Source: UBA2272 sp034368805 (lineage in GTDB: Bacteria > Actinomycetota > Coriobacteriia > Anaerosomatales > Anaerosomataceae). From it: 18,203 bases of DNA. Below, in pieces: positions 1 through 7,592 of the stretch. The stretch's first letter is position 1. Every line of letters begins with the position of its first letter. A model generated the notes under the pieces. It made no database searches. It was not told the DNA's origin and worked only from the letters and a program-made list of their open reading frames with translations. The stretch spans positions 1 through 18,203 of the forward strand of contig JAXMLJ010000144.1 in NCBI GenBank assembly GCA_034368805.1. The letters are read 5' to 3'. The position numbers were made by a program, and so were the translations under genes.

Positions 1-616
1 CCTCGGCGACCTCATCGGCCGGCAGTACCTCGGGAAGCGGCGCGCCGCCGACTCCGGAGAACCGCGGCAGCGGGACCATCGTGTCTCCGTGCGCGCCGAT
101 GACCACCGCCTCGATGTCAGAGACAGGAGCGCCGGTGGCCTGCGCGATGAAGTAGGCGAACCGTGCGGAGTCGAGAACGCCGCCCATTCCGAGCACGCGC
201 CCGGACGGGAAGCCCGACACGCGCCAGGCAAGGTGCGTCATGACGTCGAGCGGGTTGGTGACGCACAGCACGACCGCACCGGGAGAGGTCGCCCTCACCT
301 CGGCGATCACCGAGCGCACGATCGCGCCGTTGGCGGCCAGGAGGTCCTCACGCGTCATACCCGGCTTGCGTGGCAGACCGGCCGTGATCACAACGACGTC
401 GGATCCTGCGGTGGGCGCGTACTCATTGGTGCCGGTCACCGAGGACGCGAAATGCTCGATCGAACGCGCGTGCATCATGTCGAGCGCTTTGCCCTGAGGA
501 ATCCCTTCGGCGACGTCGACGAGTACGACATCGGCGGTGCTCCTGAGCGCCATGAGGAAGGCAGCCGTGGCGCCTACCTGACCGGCGCCGACGACCGTGA
601 CTTTGGGCAGTGACAT
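1..616 (-). CDS. mdh: Malate dehydrogenase (NAD-dependent, LDH-like type), 3' end beyond window
   Basis: The product would interconvert malate and oxaloacetate in the cytoplasm with NAD(H). About 205 N-terminal residues are visible of a family usually near 310, so the C-terminal third lies outside the window. The protein opens MSLPKVTVVGAGQVG, giving the Rossmann glycine motif at residues 10-15. It then shows the substrate-loop signature PRKPGMTRED, the TNPLDVMT segment and the catalytic histidine motif IGAHGDTMVPL. The Arg and Met in RKPGMTR point to malate rather than lactate, because lactate dehydrogenases usually have a Gln and Glu there. The ATG at 616 is preceded by GAGAGGGG about 11 bases upstream. 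The next gene upstream ends at 725 and a possible extended -10 promoter lies between them. Family assignment is firm; substrate is inferred from the loop. Confidence 0.93.
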   Translation of the reverse strand, partial: MSLPKVTVVGAGQVGATAAFLMALRSTADVVLVDVAEGIPQGKALDMMHARSIEHFASSVTGTNEYAPTAGSDVVVITAGLPRKPGMTREDLLAANGAIVRSVIAEVRATSPGAVVLCVTNPLDVMTHLAWRVSGFPSGRVLGMGGVLDSARFAYFIAQATGAPVSDIEAVVIGAHGDTMVPLPRFSGVGGAPLPEVLPADEVAE

Positions 617-691
617 GCGAAAACGACCCCTCTCGCGCGAAGAGCGCCGCCTTGCCCGGCGACGCGGGGAACAGCATGCATCATGGCCCGG

Positions 692-697
692 ATTCTA
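692..697 (-). promoter_or_regulatory. Possible extended -10 promoter of mdh
   Basis: On the minus strand the sequence reads TGGTAGAAT, a TGn extension followed by a hexamer matching TATAAT at 5 of 6 positions. No convincing -35 hexamer is present. It lies about 75 bases upstream of the mdh ATG, in the 108-base gap after the nitrilase-like gene. Prediction by eye only. Confidence 0.33.
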
Positions 698-724
698 CCA
701 TGCACGCCCGCCCGGGCAGCCCGC

Positions 725-1405
725 TCACACGTCGGCGGGGTAATCGACCGGGAGCTTGCGGCCCTGATGCGTAGCGAGCCGTTGCTCCAGGAGACGCGGC
801 AAGAAGGGCAGCGCACTTCTCGGCTCAGGAGGCCCGGCCGGGAGATCGATGTCGAACAGAAGCATGTCCGAACCCGTCATCGCCTCGGCGATGACCTGGC
901 CCATGTGCACGACCGCCGAACCCCCGTGCCCCGGCTCACCGATCTCAGCACCGTCCGGCTCGGCGATGATGACGAGCGAGACGAGCGACGTGCTGAGCCC
1001 GATCGCGAACTCGAGGATGGCCTGTGCCTGGAGCTCCGACTCGGATCGGGGCGCCAGGACCGCGATGTCGGGTACGGCCCGCATGACGTCGGCGAGCGCT
1101 TCGGTGTCGAGGCACGCGTCGCCGGAGAGGAGCGCGACCCGACCGAGCCGACCGATCTCGGTGACCGCGGCGGTGCGGGGCCCGGCCGACTCGGAGCGCG
1201 AGACGAGCACGGTGACGCCGGGTACGGTGTCGTCGAGCCTACGCCACAGTTCGTCGACCAGCGGCCCGTCGATGAGGGCGGGCGCCTCGGGAAGAACGAC
1301 TGCCCCCGCGCCGGAGGCGGCAGCCGCAGACGCGGCGAGCACGAGTGCCTCGAGGTCCTGCGCGGGCGCGGGCCTGAGCGAGTGCTGGACGACCGCGATC
1401 CTCAT
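725..1405 (-). CDS. Nitrilase-fold (carbon-nitrogen hydrolase-like) protein with degenerate active site
   Basis: This 226-residue protein begins MRIAVVQHSLRPAP and continues to VVLPEAP, the typical opening strand and catalytic-Glu region (E40) of the carbon-nitrogen hydrolase superfamily. The C-terminal half has GGSAVVHMGQVIAEA followed by a hydrophobic strand, also typical. The usual catalytic Lys segment is not visible, and where the nucleophile Cys is expected in an 'LICYD'-type strand the protein reads LLSGD (Ser94). A cysteine does occur four residues later (C98), so loss of activity is not proven. It is shorter than the usual 260-300 residues. I chose the ATG at 1405 because GAGGAG lies about 5 bases upstream and the fold starts exactly there; a longer frame to 1576 overlaps topA and is arginine-rich noise. 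It sits 58 bp downstream of topA and is probably cotranscribed. Function unknown. Confidence 0.65.
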   Translation of the reverse strand: MRIAVVQHSLRPAPAQDLEALVLAASAAAASGAGAVVLPEAPALIDGPLVDELWRRLDDTVPGVTVLVSRSESAGPRTAAVTEIGRLGRVALLSGDACLDTEALADVMRAVPDIAVLAPRSESELQAQAILEFAIGLSTSLVSLVIIAEPDGAEIGEPGHGGSAVVHMGQVIAEAMTGSDMLLFDIDLPAGPPEPRSALPFLPRLLEQRLATHQGRKLPVDYPADV

Positions 1406-1463
1406 CGTACGCTCCTCGCTACCGATGGATATGGGGAGTTGATGCCCGCGAGGAGCGGAACGC

Positions 1464-3980
1464 TCACGATGTGGGCTTCTTCTTGCCCCCCGCGCTCTTC
1501 TTCGCGGCCGATGCGCCCTTGGTGCCGCCGGCCTTGCCCGTGCCCGACTTCGCCGCGCCCTTCTTAGCGGGAGCACGACGACCGCTCGCCTTCGATCGCT
1601 CCGGCTTGAGCGGACACTCGGGGTCTATGCAGATCTTCCACGGGCCCTTCTTGGTGTGGACGATCACCTTCGGCGTACCGCACTCGCACCGCTCGTCTGT
1701 CGGCTCGAGGTCGCCCTGCTGCGGCAGCGGGTACGACGTCTTGCAGTTCTCGTAGTTGGTGCACCGCACGTAGCGACTGCCGACCCCCGAGTACTGCACG
1801 ACGAGATCGCCGCCGTCGCCCGTGGGACATGCGCCCCGTGCGATCACGATCTCGGGGCCCTTCTTGGTGGGACAGTCCGGGCTCAGGCACATCACGCGCG
1901 GGCGCTTCTTGAACTGGATGATGCGAACCTGCGGCGTGCCGCACACCTCGCACAGCTCATCGACCGCCTGGTACTTGGCGTTCTTGGGCAGCGGGTAGGT
2001 GACCGAGCACTCCGGGTAGCCGGTGCAGCCGACGAAGTAGCTGCGGTTGCGCGGCGAGAACTTGATCAGCAGGTCGTGTCCCGACTCCGGGCACTTCCCG
2101 ACCTTGGCGTCCTCGTCGATCGCGTCTTTCAGCCGCTCGGCCACCTCTTCAGAGCGTGGCAGGAGCTCCTCGAGCACCCGGGCAAGATCGTCCTGGGACA
2201 GCGCCACGACCTCCGGAAGCGTCGCACGGCCGTTGGCGATGTCGTCCATCTTGCGATCGAGGGTCACGGTCATCTCGGGCGTCGTGATCTCACTCGCGTA
2301 CAGCGACAGTGCGTCGATGACGCTTCGCCCTTTGTGCGTGGGTTCCACCGGGTCGTTGGTGACGTACTTGCGATCGTACAGGGTCTGGATGATGTCATGA
2401 CGCGTGGCCTTGGTGCCGAGGCCGAGCTTCTCCATCTCCTGGATGAGCTTCCCCTGCGAGAACCGGGCCGGTGGCTGCGTCTGCTTGGCCTCCATCTCGG
2501 CGCCGAGGAAGGCGACCGAATCGCCTTCTGCCAGTGCGGGCAGATGCTCGTCCTTGCGCAGGCCGTACGGGTAGATCGCACGGAACCCGGGCACCTTGAC
2601 GACGTCGCCCTTGGCCACGAAACGCTCGCCCGCGACATCGAGGTCTACCCGCGTGCCTTCGATCACCGCGGCGTCCGAGAGCGTGGCCATGAACCGGCGC
2701 GCAACGAGATTGTAGAGTCTCCACGCCTGCGGATCGAGCTTGTCCGGGTCGGCCGCGCCGGTGGGGTGGATCGGCGGGTGGTCGGTCGCTTCCTTGTTGC
2801 CGCGCGTGGGATGCAGCGGCGCCGAGAGCAGCTTGTTGGCGTGCTCGCGGTAGAACGGGACGTCCGAGAGAGCCCGCAGGATCGCCTTCAGGTCCAGACT
2901 TGGCGGGTATACGGTGTTGTCCACGCGCGGATACGAGATGTAGCCGCTCATGTACAGCGACTCGGCCACGCGCATCGTCTGCGCGGGCGAAAGACCCTCG
3001 GAGGCAGCCGCGGCCATGAGCGCGGTGGTGTTGAAGGGCGCCGGGGGAGCGACCTTGCGCGTGGTGCGCTTGACCGCGGAGACGATGCCTTCGGTCGTTC
3101 CCGCCACTGCCTCGAGGACCGCACGCGCCGCGGCCTCGGTCCCGAAGCGCTCGGTGGAATGCGATGCGCCGAACTCTTCGCCATCGGCGGCAAACCCGGC
3201 GCGTACCGTCCAGTAGTCCTCGGGGACGAAGGCCTCCCGCTCCTTCTCGCGGTCCACGATGAGCTTCAATGTGGGCGTCTGCACGCGGCCCGACGACAGC
3301 ACATCGCCGAACGGCTTCTTCGTGACCTTCTGCAGCGTGAGCGTCAGGTAGCGCGTCAGAACGGCGCCCCAGATAAGGTCGATCTCCTGCCGGGTCTCCC
3401 CCGCCTGCGCGAGCTCCTCGGAGAGCGTGTCCTCCTCGGCGAATGCTCGCTCGATCTCGTCTTTGGTTATGGCCGAGAACCGGACGCGGGTGACGGGCAC
3501 GGTCTTGTTGGCCGAGCGCACCACGTCTCGCGCGTCAGCGCCGATGAGCTCACCCTCGCGGTCGAAGTCGGTGGCGATGATGACCTTGTCCGCCTTCTTG
3601 GCGAGGCTCTTGATCGACTGGATGATGCCCTTCTCCTTGGGCACCTTCTCCACGTGGACCCGGGCCAGCACCGGCAACGTCTCGAGGCGCCAGCGCTTGA
3701 GGTCGAGTCCTTCCTCGGCCGTGAGGAGGTCCCCGGCGCCACCGACGAGCACGCGCGGATCGGCGTCGGCGAGCGCACGGACGTCGGCGGCAGCGAGCAC
3801 CGGCGCGAAGTCGACCTCCATTATGTGGCCCTTGAGGCCGATGGAGACCCAGTCCTCACCGTCCCGGCGGAACGTGTAGACGGGGGTGGTGTAGACCTTC
3901 TCAGCCGTCGGCTTGCCGACCGCCATGATCTCGGCGATGCGGCGGGCGGCGATGTTCTTTTCCGAGATGATGAGGCGCAT
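1464..3980 (-). CDS. topA: DNA topoisomerase I (type IA) with C-terminal zinc ribbons
   Basis: Type IA topoisomerase of 838 residues that relaxes negative supercoils by cutting one strand through a 5'-phosphotyrosine. The TOPRIM domain starts MRLIISEKN and carries the metal-binding ATDFDREGE motif (D138, D140, E142). The catalytic tyrosine is Y350 in GYISYPRVDNT; the Val after Arg, where Escherichia coli has Thr, is a variant of the motif. The decatenation-type gate domains follow. From about residue 640 there are four cysteine-rich zinc-ribbon units, two with CxxxxH/CxGYPEC-like patterns ending in YPLP. The last 45 or so residues are a Lys/Ala/Gly-rich tail, common in high-GC actinobacterial TopA and probably DNA-binding. 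The ATG at 3980 coincides with the start of the fold. The nitrilase-like gene follows after 58 bp. Confidence 0.96.
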   Translation of the reverse strand: MRLIISEKNIAARRIAEIMAVGKPTAEKVYTTPVYTFRRDGEDWVSIGLKGHIMEVDFAPVLAAADVRALADADPRVLVGGAGDLLTAEEGLDLKRWRLETLPVLARVHVEKVPKEKGIIQSIKSLAKKADKVIIATDFDREGELIGADARDVVRSANKTVPVTRVRFSAITKDEIERAFAEEDTLSEELAQAGETRQEIDLIWGAVLTRYLTLTLQKVTKKPFGDVLSSGRVQTPTLKLIVDREKEREAFVPEDYWTVRAGFAADGEEFGASHSTERFGTEAAARAVLEAVAGTTEGIVSAVKRTTRKVAPPAPFNTTALMAAAASEGLSPAQTMRVAESLYMSGYISYPRVDNTVYPPSLDLKAILRALSDVPFYREHANKLLSAPLHPTRGNKEATDHPPIHPTGAADPDKLDPQAWRLYNLVARRFMATLSDAAVIEGTRVDLDVAGERFVAKGDVVKVPGFRAIYPYGLRKDEHLPALAEGDSVAFLGAEMEAKQTQPPARFSQGKLIQEMEKLGLGTKATRHDIIQTLYDRKYVTNDPVEPTHKGRSVIDALSLYASEITTPEMTVTLDRKMDDIANGRATLPEVVALSQDDLARVLEELLPRSEEVAERLKDAIDEDAKVGKCPESGHDLLIKFSPRNRSYFVGCTGYPECSVTYPLPKNAKYQAVDELCEVCGTPQVRIIQFKKRPRVMCLSPDCPTKKGPEIVIARGACPTGDGGDLVVQYSGVGSRYVRCTNYENCKTSYPLPQQGDLEPTDERCECGTPKVIVHTKKGPWKICIDPECPLKPERSKASGRRAPAKKGAAKSGTGKAGGTKGASAAKKSAGGKKKPTS

Positions 3981-4019
3981 GAAGGCGGTCTCCGACCGAT
4001 GTGGGGGCGATTCCTGCCG

Positions 4020-4025
4020 AGTATA
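4020..4025 (-). promoter_or_regulatory. Possible -10 box upstream of topA
   Basis: The minus strand carries TATATACT, giving a TATACT hexamer about 40 bases before the topA ATG, within a 115-base intergenic gap. A TTGACG lies at 4033-4038 but only 7 bases away, too close to act as its -35. The -10 box is therefore only a candidate. Nothing else is recognised in this gap. Confidence 0.3.
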
Positions 4026-4095
4026 TACGGCACGTCAAGCCGGAAGCATAACGCGCCCTTCACGGGATGTGGCCCAAGCGCGCCCGACGGAGCCC

Positions 4096-4650
4096 TTAGA
4101 GGCCGATCTCGGTGGCGCGCGCCTGCATGGCGGCGAGTGCGAGCCCCAGGAACTCCTCGCGCGTCATGCCCAGCTCCTCACACGCGGCCATCTGCTCGCG
4201 GCTGGCGCCCCGGGCGAACGCCTTCTCCTTCCACCGTTTGAGCAGCGAGCGCACCTCGACGTTGGCGAGCGCCTTGTCCGGGCGCACGAGCGCTGCGGCG
4301 ACGATGAAGCCGGTCGTAGGATCGGCGGCGAACAGCGCCTTGTCCATGAGGCTCTCGCGCGGCGCCTTGCCCGCATGCGCGAGGATCGCGTGCAGCATCT
4401 CGTCGTCGATGCGGCCCTCGAGAAGCTCGGCTGTCACCACGCCATGGCGCTCGAAGTCCTCGGCGGTCTCGGCGTAGTCGAGGTCGTGGAGCAGCCCCGC
4501 GAGCGCCCAGCGCTCGACGTCAACCTCGGGCAGATCGAAGTGGCGCGCGAGCGCCTCCATGATCACCTCGGTCGCCACACAGTGGTTCACGAGGTTCTTG
4601 TTCGGGATGCTCGCGCAGGTGAGTCCGAACGCCTCGGCACGGTCCATCAT
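4096..4650 (-). CDS. HD-domain (HDIG-type) putative phosphohydrolase
   Basis: A 184-residue cytoplasmic protein with the metal-binding pattern of HD phosphohydrolases: an early His (H23, NHCVATEVIM), the HD doublet in GLLHDLDYAET (H55-D56), a further His in ERHGVVTAELL and His in AILAHAGKAP. HD proteins of this small kind hydrolyse phosphate esters or nucleotides; the substrate cannot be read from the sequence. The ATG at 4650 overlaps the hypB stop as ATGA, so translation is probably coupled; a second ATG follows immediately at 4647. A GAGGGGGA stretch lies upstream. A longer frame to 5043 only overlaps hypB and was not used. Placement at the end of a tat-hyp operon suggests shared expression, but I know of no established role for this protein in hydrogenase maturation. 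Confidence 0.82.
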   Translation of the reverse strand: MMDRAEAFGLTCASIPNKNLVNHCVATEVIMEALARHFDLPEVDVERWALAGLLHDLDYAETAEDFERHGVVTAELLEGRIDDEMLHAILAHAGKAPRESLMDKALFAADPTTGFIVAAALVRPDKALANVEVRSLLKRWKEKAFARGASREQMAACEELGMTREEFLGLALAAMQARATEIGL

Positions 4651-5312
4651 GAGGAGGTCCCCCTCGCGCCCTCGATGCGCGCCGCAAGCCACTCGGCCCA
4701 CGCACTCACACCGTCGCCCGTGGTCGCCGACATCGGGAAGATCGGGGCGTGGGGATTGAGGTCGTTCACCACCGAGCGGAACTCGGCCTCGTCGAAGTCG
4801 AACACCGCGAGTGTGTCGTACTTGTTCAGGATGACGGCCTCGGAGACCTGGAAGATGTTCGGGTACTTGTACGGCTTGTCGTGGCCCTCGGGCACCGAGA
4901 GGATCATCACCTTCGCGTGCTCGCCGAGGTCGAAGTCGGTTGGGCAGACGAGATTGCCGACGTTCTCGATGATGATGAGGTCGAGTGTCTCGAGATCGAG
5001 GGTGTCCACCGCGCGAGCGACCATCGCCGACTCGAGGTGGCACGCGCCGCCGGTGTTGATCTGGACGGCCGGGATCCCGTGTGCGCGAACCTTCTCGGCG
5101 TCGACCTTGCTCGCGATGTCACCTTCGATGACGGCGATGGCGTAGCGGTCGCGGAGCGCCTCGATGGTCGCGAGGATCGTGGAGGTCTTCCCGGCGCCGG
5201 GCGAGGCCATGAGGTCGACCACGAACACGCCCGCCTCGGCGAACCGCGCCCGGTTGGCCTGCGCGAGCTCGTCATTGGCGGCCAGTATCTTCTGTTCGAT
5301 GTCGACCCGCAC
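4647..5312 (-). CDS. hypB: Hydrogenase maturation GTPase HypB (nickel insertion)
   Basis: HypB is the cytoplasmic GTPase that, with HypA, delivers nickel to NiFe hydrogenase precursors. The 221-residue protein has the P-loop ASPGAGKTS (residues 36-44), the conserved NTGGACHLE segment whose Cys91-His92 bind metal at the dimer interface, the IIENVGNLVCP motif, and NKYD as the guanine-specificity motif. It lacks both the N-terminal CxxCGC motif and the His-rich stretch seen in some HypB proteins, so it should store little nickel by itself. The start is a GTG at 5312, chosen because AAGGGAGGG sits about 6 bases upstream. It begins 13 bp after the hypA stop and overlaps the HD gene by 4 bp. Confidence 0.95.
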   Translation of the reverse strand: MRVDIEQKILAANDELAQANRARFAEAGVFVVDLMASPGAGKTSTILATIEALRDRYAIAVIEGDIASKVDAEKVRAHGIPAVQINTGGACHLESAMVARAVDTLDLETLDLIIIENVGNLVCPTDFDLGEHAKVMILSVPEGHDKPYKYPNIFQVSEAVILNKYDTLAVFDFDEAEFRSVVNDLNPHAPIFPMSATTGDGVSAWAEWLAARIEGARGTSS

Positions 5313-5325
5313 GCGTCGCCCTCCC

Positions 5326-5670
5326 TTAGTCTATGTCTATGCCGTCGATGACGAGCTCACGCCCGGTCACGAGCTCCACGACGTACCCCTCGCACGACGG
5401 GCACCGAGTGCCGTCGTAGCGCCCGTGGCCGAACTCGTGCCCGCAGTCCAGGCAGCGGGAGCGGGCGGGGATCATCGTCACGGCAAGCGTCGAACCCTCG
5501 GCGATGGTGTCTACGATCGCGGCGTCCCAGGCGAACTGCAGCGCGTCTTCAAGGACCTCGGTCAGCACGCCGATGGTCACGTCCACCGTGACGATCCGAC
5601 TGCCGCCCGCCTTCCCGGCGGCATCGATGGCCGAGGTCATGATCCCTGCGGCGATACCTGCTTCGTGCAT
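5326..5670 (-). CDS. hypA: Hydrogenase maturation nickel metallochaperone HypA
   Basis: A small (114 residue) nickel-binding partner of HypB. It begins MHEAGIA, providing the N-terminal Met-His-Glu nickel site (H2). The zinc site is formed by two CxxC pairs, CLDC at 73-76 and CPSC at 90-93. Length is typical. The ATG at 5670 lies 8 bp after the tatC stop, so the ribosome-binding site is inside the tatC end. A longer frame to 6030 overlaps tatC and is not supported. Confidence 0.95.
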   Translation of the reverse strand: MHEAGIAAGIMTSAIDAAGKAGGSRIVTVDVTIGVLTEVLEDALQFAWDAAIVDTIAEGSTLAVTMIPARSRCLDCGHEFGHGRYDGTRCPSCEGYVVELVTGRELVIDGIDID

Positions 5671-5678
5671 GTCCGCCC

Positions 5679-6434
5679 CTACTCGACGCCCGCGAGCTTC
5701 TGCGCCTTGATCTTGCGCGCGAGCACGATGCGAACGGTCGCCATGCTCGCCTCGAACAGCGCGACCATGGCACCGGACAGTGCCAACATGCTCCACGGGT
5801 TCCAGTCTGGCGTGATCATCGATGCCACGATCACGATCACGACCCACACGACCCGCCAGTTCTTGCGGAGCTTGTCGTAGGGCACGACGCCGAAGTAGAC
5901 GAGGTAGAAGACGACCACGGGGACCTCGAAGGCCAGGCCGAAGCCGGCGAGGAACCACATGGCGAACGTCATCGCACTTTGCGCCCGCAGCAGCAGTTCG
6001 AAGGTCTCGCCACTTTGCTGAACGAGCCACTCGGTACTCGGCTCGAGGATGAGGAAGTAGCAGAACGCCACGCCCGCCAGGAAGAGCACCACCGCGGCGA
6101 TGAACGTCCAGACGAACCAGCGACGCTCCTTCGGCCGGAGCGCCGGCAGGAAGAACGCGAGTGTCTCGTAGATGATGATCGGGCTGCCGACCACGAACGC
6201 GCCGAACAGGCCGAGGCGGAAGCGGTTGGACATCGCCTCCAGGATGTCGAACACGTACGAGCTCTGGTCGCCGATGACCGGCTGCATCGGGCCGATGAGA
6301 ATCATGAAGATCTGATCGGAGAACAGGTATCCGACGAGCGTGAGTACCGACAGGACGATCGCGACGACGGTGAGCCGCTTGCGGAGCTCGTTCAGGTGAC
6401 CCATGAACGGCATGCGCTTGGGGGTTATCGGCAT
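5679..6434 (-). CDS. tatC: Sec-independent (Tat) protein translocase TatC
   Basis: The polytopic receptor of the twin-arginine pathway, which moves folded proteins across the membrane. The 251-residue protein opens MPITPKRMPFMGHLNELRKRL, with the HLxELRxRL motif before the first membrane segment. FFLPALRPKERRWF supplies the conserved F-P-L-E pattern of the first cytoplasmic loop. About six hydrophobic segments are visible, ending in a basic cytoplasmic tail. Length and order are normal. It lies 18 bp downstream of the tatB-like gene and 8 bp upstream of hypA. Confidence 0.96.
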   Translation of the reverse strand: MPITPKRMPFMGHLNELRKRLTVVAIVLSVLTLVGYLFSDQIFMILIGPMQPVIGDQSSYVFDILEAMSNRFRLGLFGAFVVGSPIIIYETLAFFLPALRPKERRWFVWTFIAAVVLFLAGVAFCYFLILEPSTEWLVQQSGETFELLLRAQSAMTFAMWFLAGFGLAFEVPVVVFYLVYFGVVPYDKLRKNWRVVWVVIVIVASMITPDWNPWSMLALSGAMVALFEASMATVRIVLARKIKAQKLAGVE

Positions 6435-6452
6435 GGCACTACGGGGCGGCCT

Positions 6453-7010
6453 TTAGGCCTTGTCCCCGTCTCCCCCCTCTCCGCTCGAGTCGTGTCCGGG
6501 CACCCAGCCGAGATCGGCCTGATCGATGGCGTCGAGGTCGACATCGTCATCGATGCCGATGTCCTCGCCGGCCTCGAGAGCGCCGTGCAGCGGATGATCG
6601 TCCGGCAGTCCGGTCGGCCGGGGCTCCGCGTCCGATGATGCGTCCTCGGCGTCGGCAGAAGCCGGGACCTCATCGGTTTCGGCGTCGCCTACAGGAACGT
6701 CCTCGCCCGACTCCGGTTCCCCGGCATCCCCGTCGGCCTCGTCAGCAGGCTGCTCGCCCTCATCCTCGAACTCTCCGGACTCGACCCGCTTGCGGAACTC
6801 CTTGCCCTTCTTGAAGGGGTCGGGCTTGTCCGCCGATTCGGTCGAGTAGATCTCGGCACGGATCGTGGACTCCATGAGGTCCTGGTACCGCTTGAAATCG
6901 CGGATCAGGCGCCCGATCGTACGCGCGAACTCAGGCAGCTTGTCCGGCCCGAACAGCAGCAGCGCGAGAACCGCGATGAGAAGGAACTCCCAGCTGCCGA
7001 TGCCGAACAA
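6453..7010 (-). CDS. tatB: TatA/TatB-family translocase subunit, TatB-like, with acidic tail
   Basis: A single-span Tat component of 185 residues. The N-terminus MFGIGSWEFLLIAVLALLLF is followed by the hinge GPDKLPE and an amphipathic helix (ARTIGRLIRDFKRYQ). A Glu at residue 8 favours TatB over TatA, which usually has a polar Gln there; actinobacterial assignment by this residue is not certain. Residues from about 95 onward form a long Asp/Glu-rich, low-complexity tail, longer than in most TatA/B proteins. The start is TTG at 7010, supported by AAGGAG about 8 bases upstream and by the position of the membrane helix. It precedes tatC by 18 bp. Confidence 0.88.
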   Translation of the reverse strand: MFGIGSWEFLLIAVLALLLFGPDKLPEFARTIGRLIRDFKRYQDLMESTIRAEIYSTESADKPDPFKKGKEFRKRVESGEFEDEGEQPADEADGDAGEPESGEDVPVGDAETDEVPASADAEDASSDAEPRPTGLPDDHPLHGALEAGEDIGIDDDVDLDAIDQADLGWVPGHDSSGEGGDGDKA

Positions 7011-7082
7011 GGGCCAACTCCTTGGTAGTAGTGAACCGACCGGACGATTCCAGGCGACGCGTGCGCGCCCGCCGGGAGGTGC

Positions 7083-7418
7083 CTAGAAGCCCCGCGCCTC
7101 CTCGATAGTGGAGAACAGCGGGAACACCTTGTCCAGCCCGGTGATGCGGAAGATCTTGAGGATGGACTCGTTCGTACACACGAGCCGGAGCGTCCCGCCG
7201 TGCTCCTTGGCGTGCCTGAGCCCACTTACGAGCACGCCCAGACCGGAGCTGTCTATGAAGCCGAGCGCATCGAGTTCGACGACGATGTCGAGACATCCCG
7301 CATCGATCCGGTCGAGCAGTTCCTTCTTCAAGCGGGGCGACGTATAGACGTCGACCTCACCGGTCAGCGAGATCATGCACGTCGCACCCGACTGCTCGGT
7401 CTTGACGTCGAGTTCCAT
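7083..7418 (-). CDS. STAS-domain anti-sigma factor antagonist (SpoIIAA/RsbV-like)
   Basis: A 111-residue single STAS domain. The signature FIDSSGLGVLVSGL places the phosphorylatable serine at S57/S58. In this family the unphosphorylated form binds an anti-sigma kinase and frees a sigma factor; phosphorylation inactivates it. The start at 7418 (MELDVKTEQ) matches the beginning of the domain; its ribosome-binding site is weak. No partner kinase or sigma gene is nearby, so its target is unknown. It is the first gene of the tat-hyp run (72 bp before tatB) and is divergent from the second STAS gene. Confidence 0.9.
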   Translation of the reverse strand: MELDVKTEQSGATCMISLTGEVDVYTSPRLKKELLDRIDAGCLDIVVELDALGFIDSSGLGVLVSGLRHAKEHGGTLRLVCTNESILKIFRITGLDKVFPLFSTIEEARGF

Positions 7419-7460
7419 CTTAGGGGCACCGCTTTCGGCCGGGGACTCCTGGCGTCCTCG

Positions 7461-7484
7461 ATTGTACCCGCAAGGCCATGCGGG
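7461..7484 (-). promoter_or_regulatory. Possible promoter with inverted repeat between the divergent STAS genes
   Basis: On the minus strand a TACAAT hexamer (7461-7466, 5 of 6 matches to TATAAT) lies about 43 bases before the STAS start at 7418. Immediately upstream is a 6-base inverted repeat, CCCGCA and TGCGGG with a 6-base spacer (7467-7484), where a regulator could bind. GGGTAC, which resembles -10 elements of SigB/SigF-type sigma factors, occurs on this strand at 7464-7469. No matching GTTT-type -35 was found. Confidence 0.3.
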
Positions 7485-7552
7485 TGGCCAGCGACGCACG
7501 ACCGACGTCGGCGCCACGCGCGACGAGCGGTCGTGAGAAGCCCAATCGTGGC

Positions 7553-7558
7553 GGGTAC
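7553..7558 (+). promoter_or_regulatory. Possible GGGTAC -10-like element of plus-strand STAS gene
   Basis: A second GGGTAC, in the plus direction, lies 35 bases before the ATG at 7593, so both divergent STAS genes have the same hexamer at a similar distance. With no recognisable -35, this is suggestive only. Confidence 0.22.
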
Positions 7559-7592
7559 GTACGGATCGACGGCCGCATCTCCGGGGGGACAT

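Noticed and set aside
4033..4038. TTGACG as the -35 of the topA promoter
   Set aside because: It is only 7 bases from the TATACT box; at 17 bases there is only AGGAAT, a poor -10.
1656..4241. Long plus-strand open frame of 861 codons opposite topA
   Set aside because: It is the antisense shadow of topA in GC-rich DNA; no domain is recognisable and the minus-strand protein is certain.
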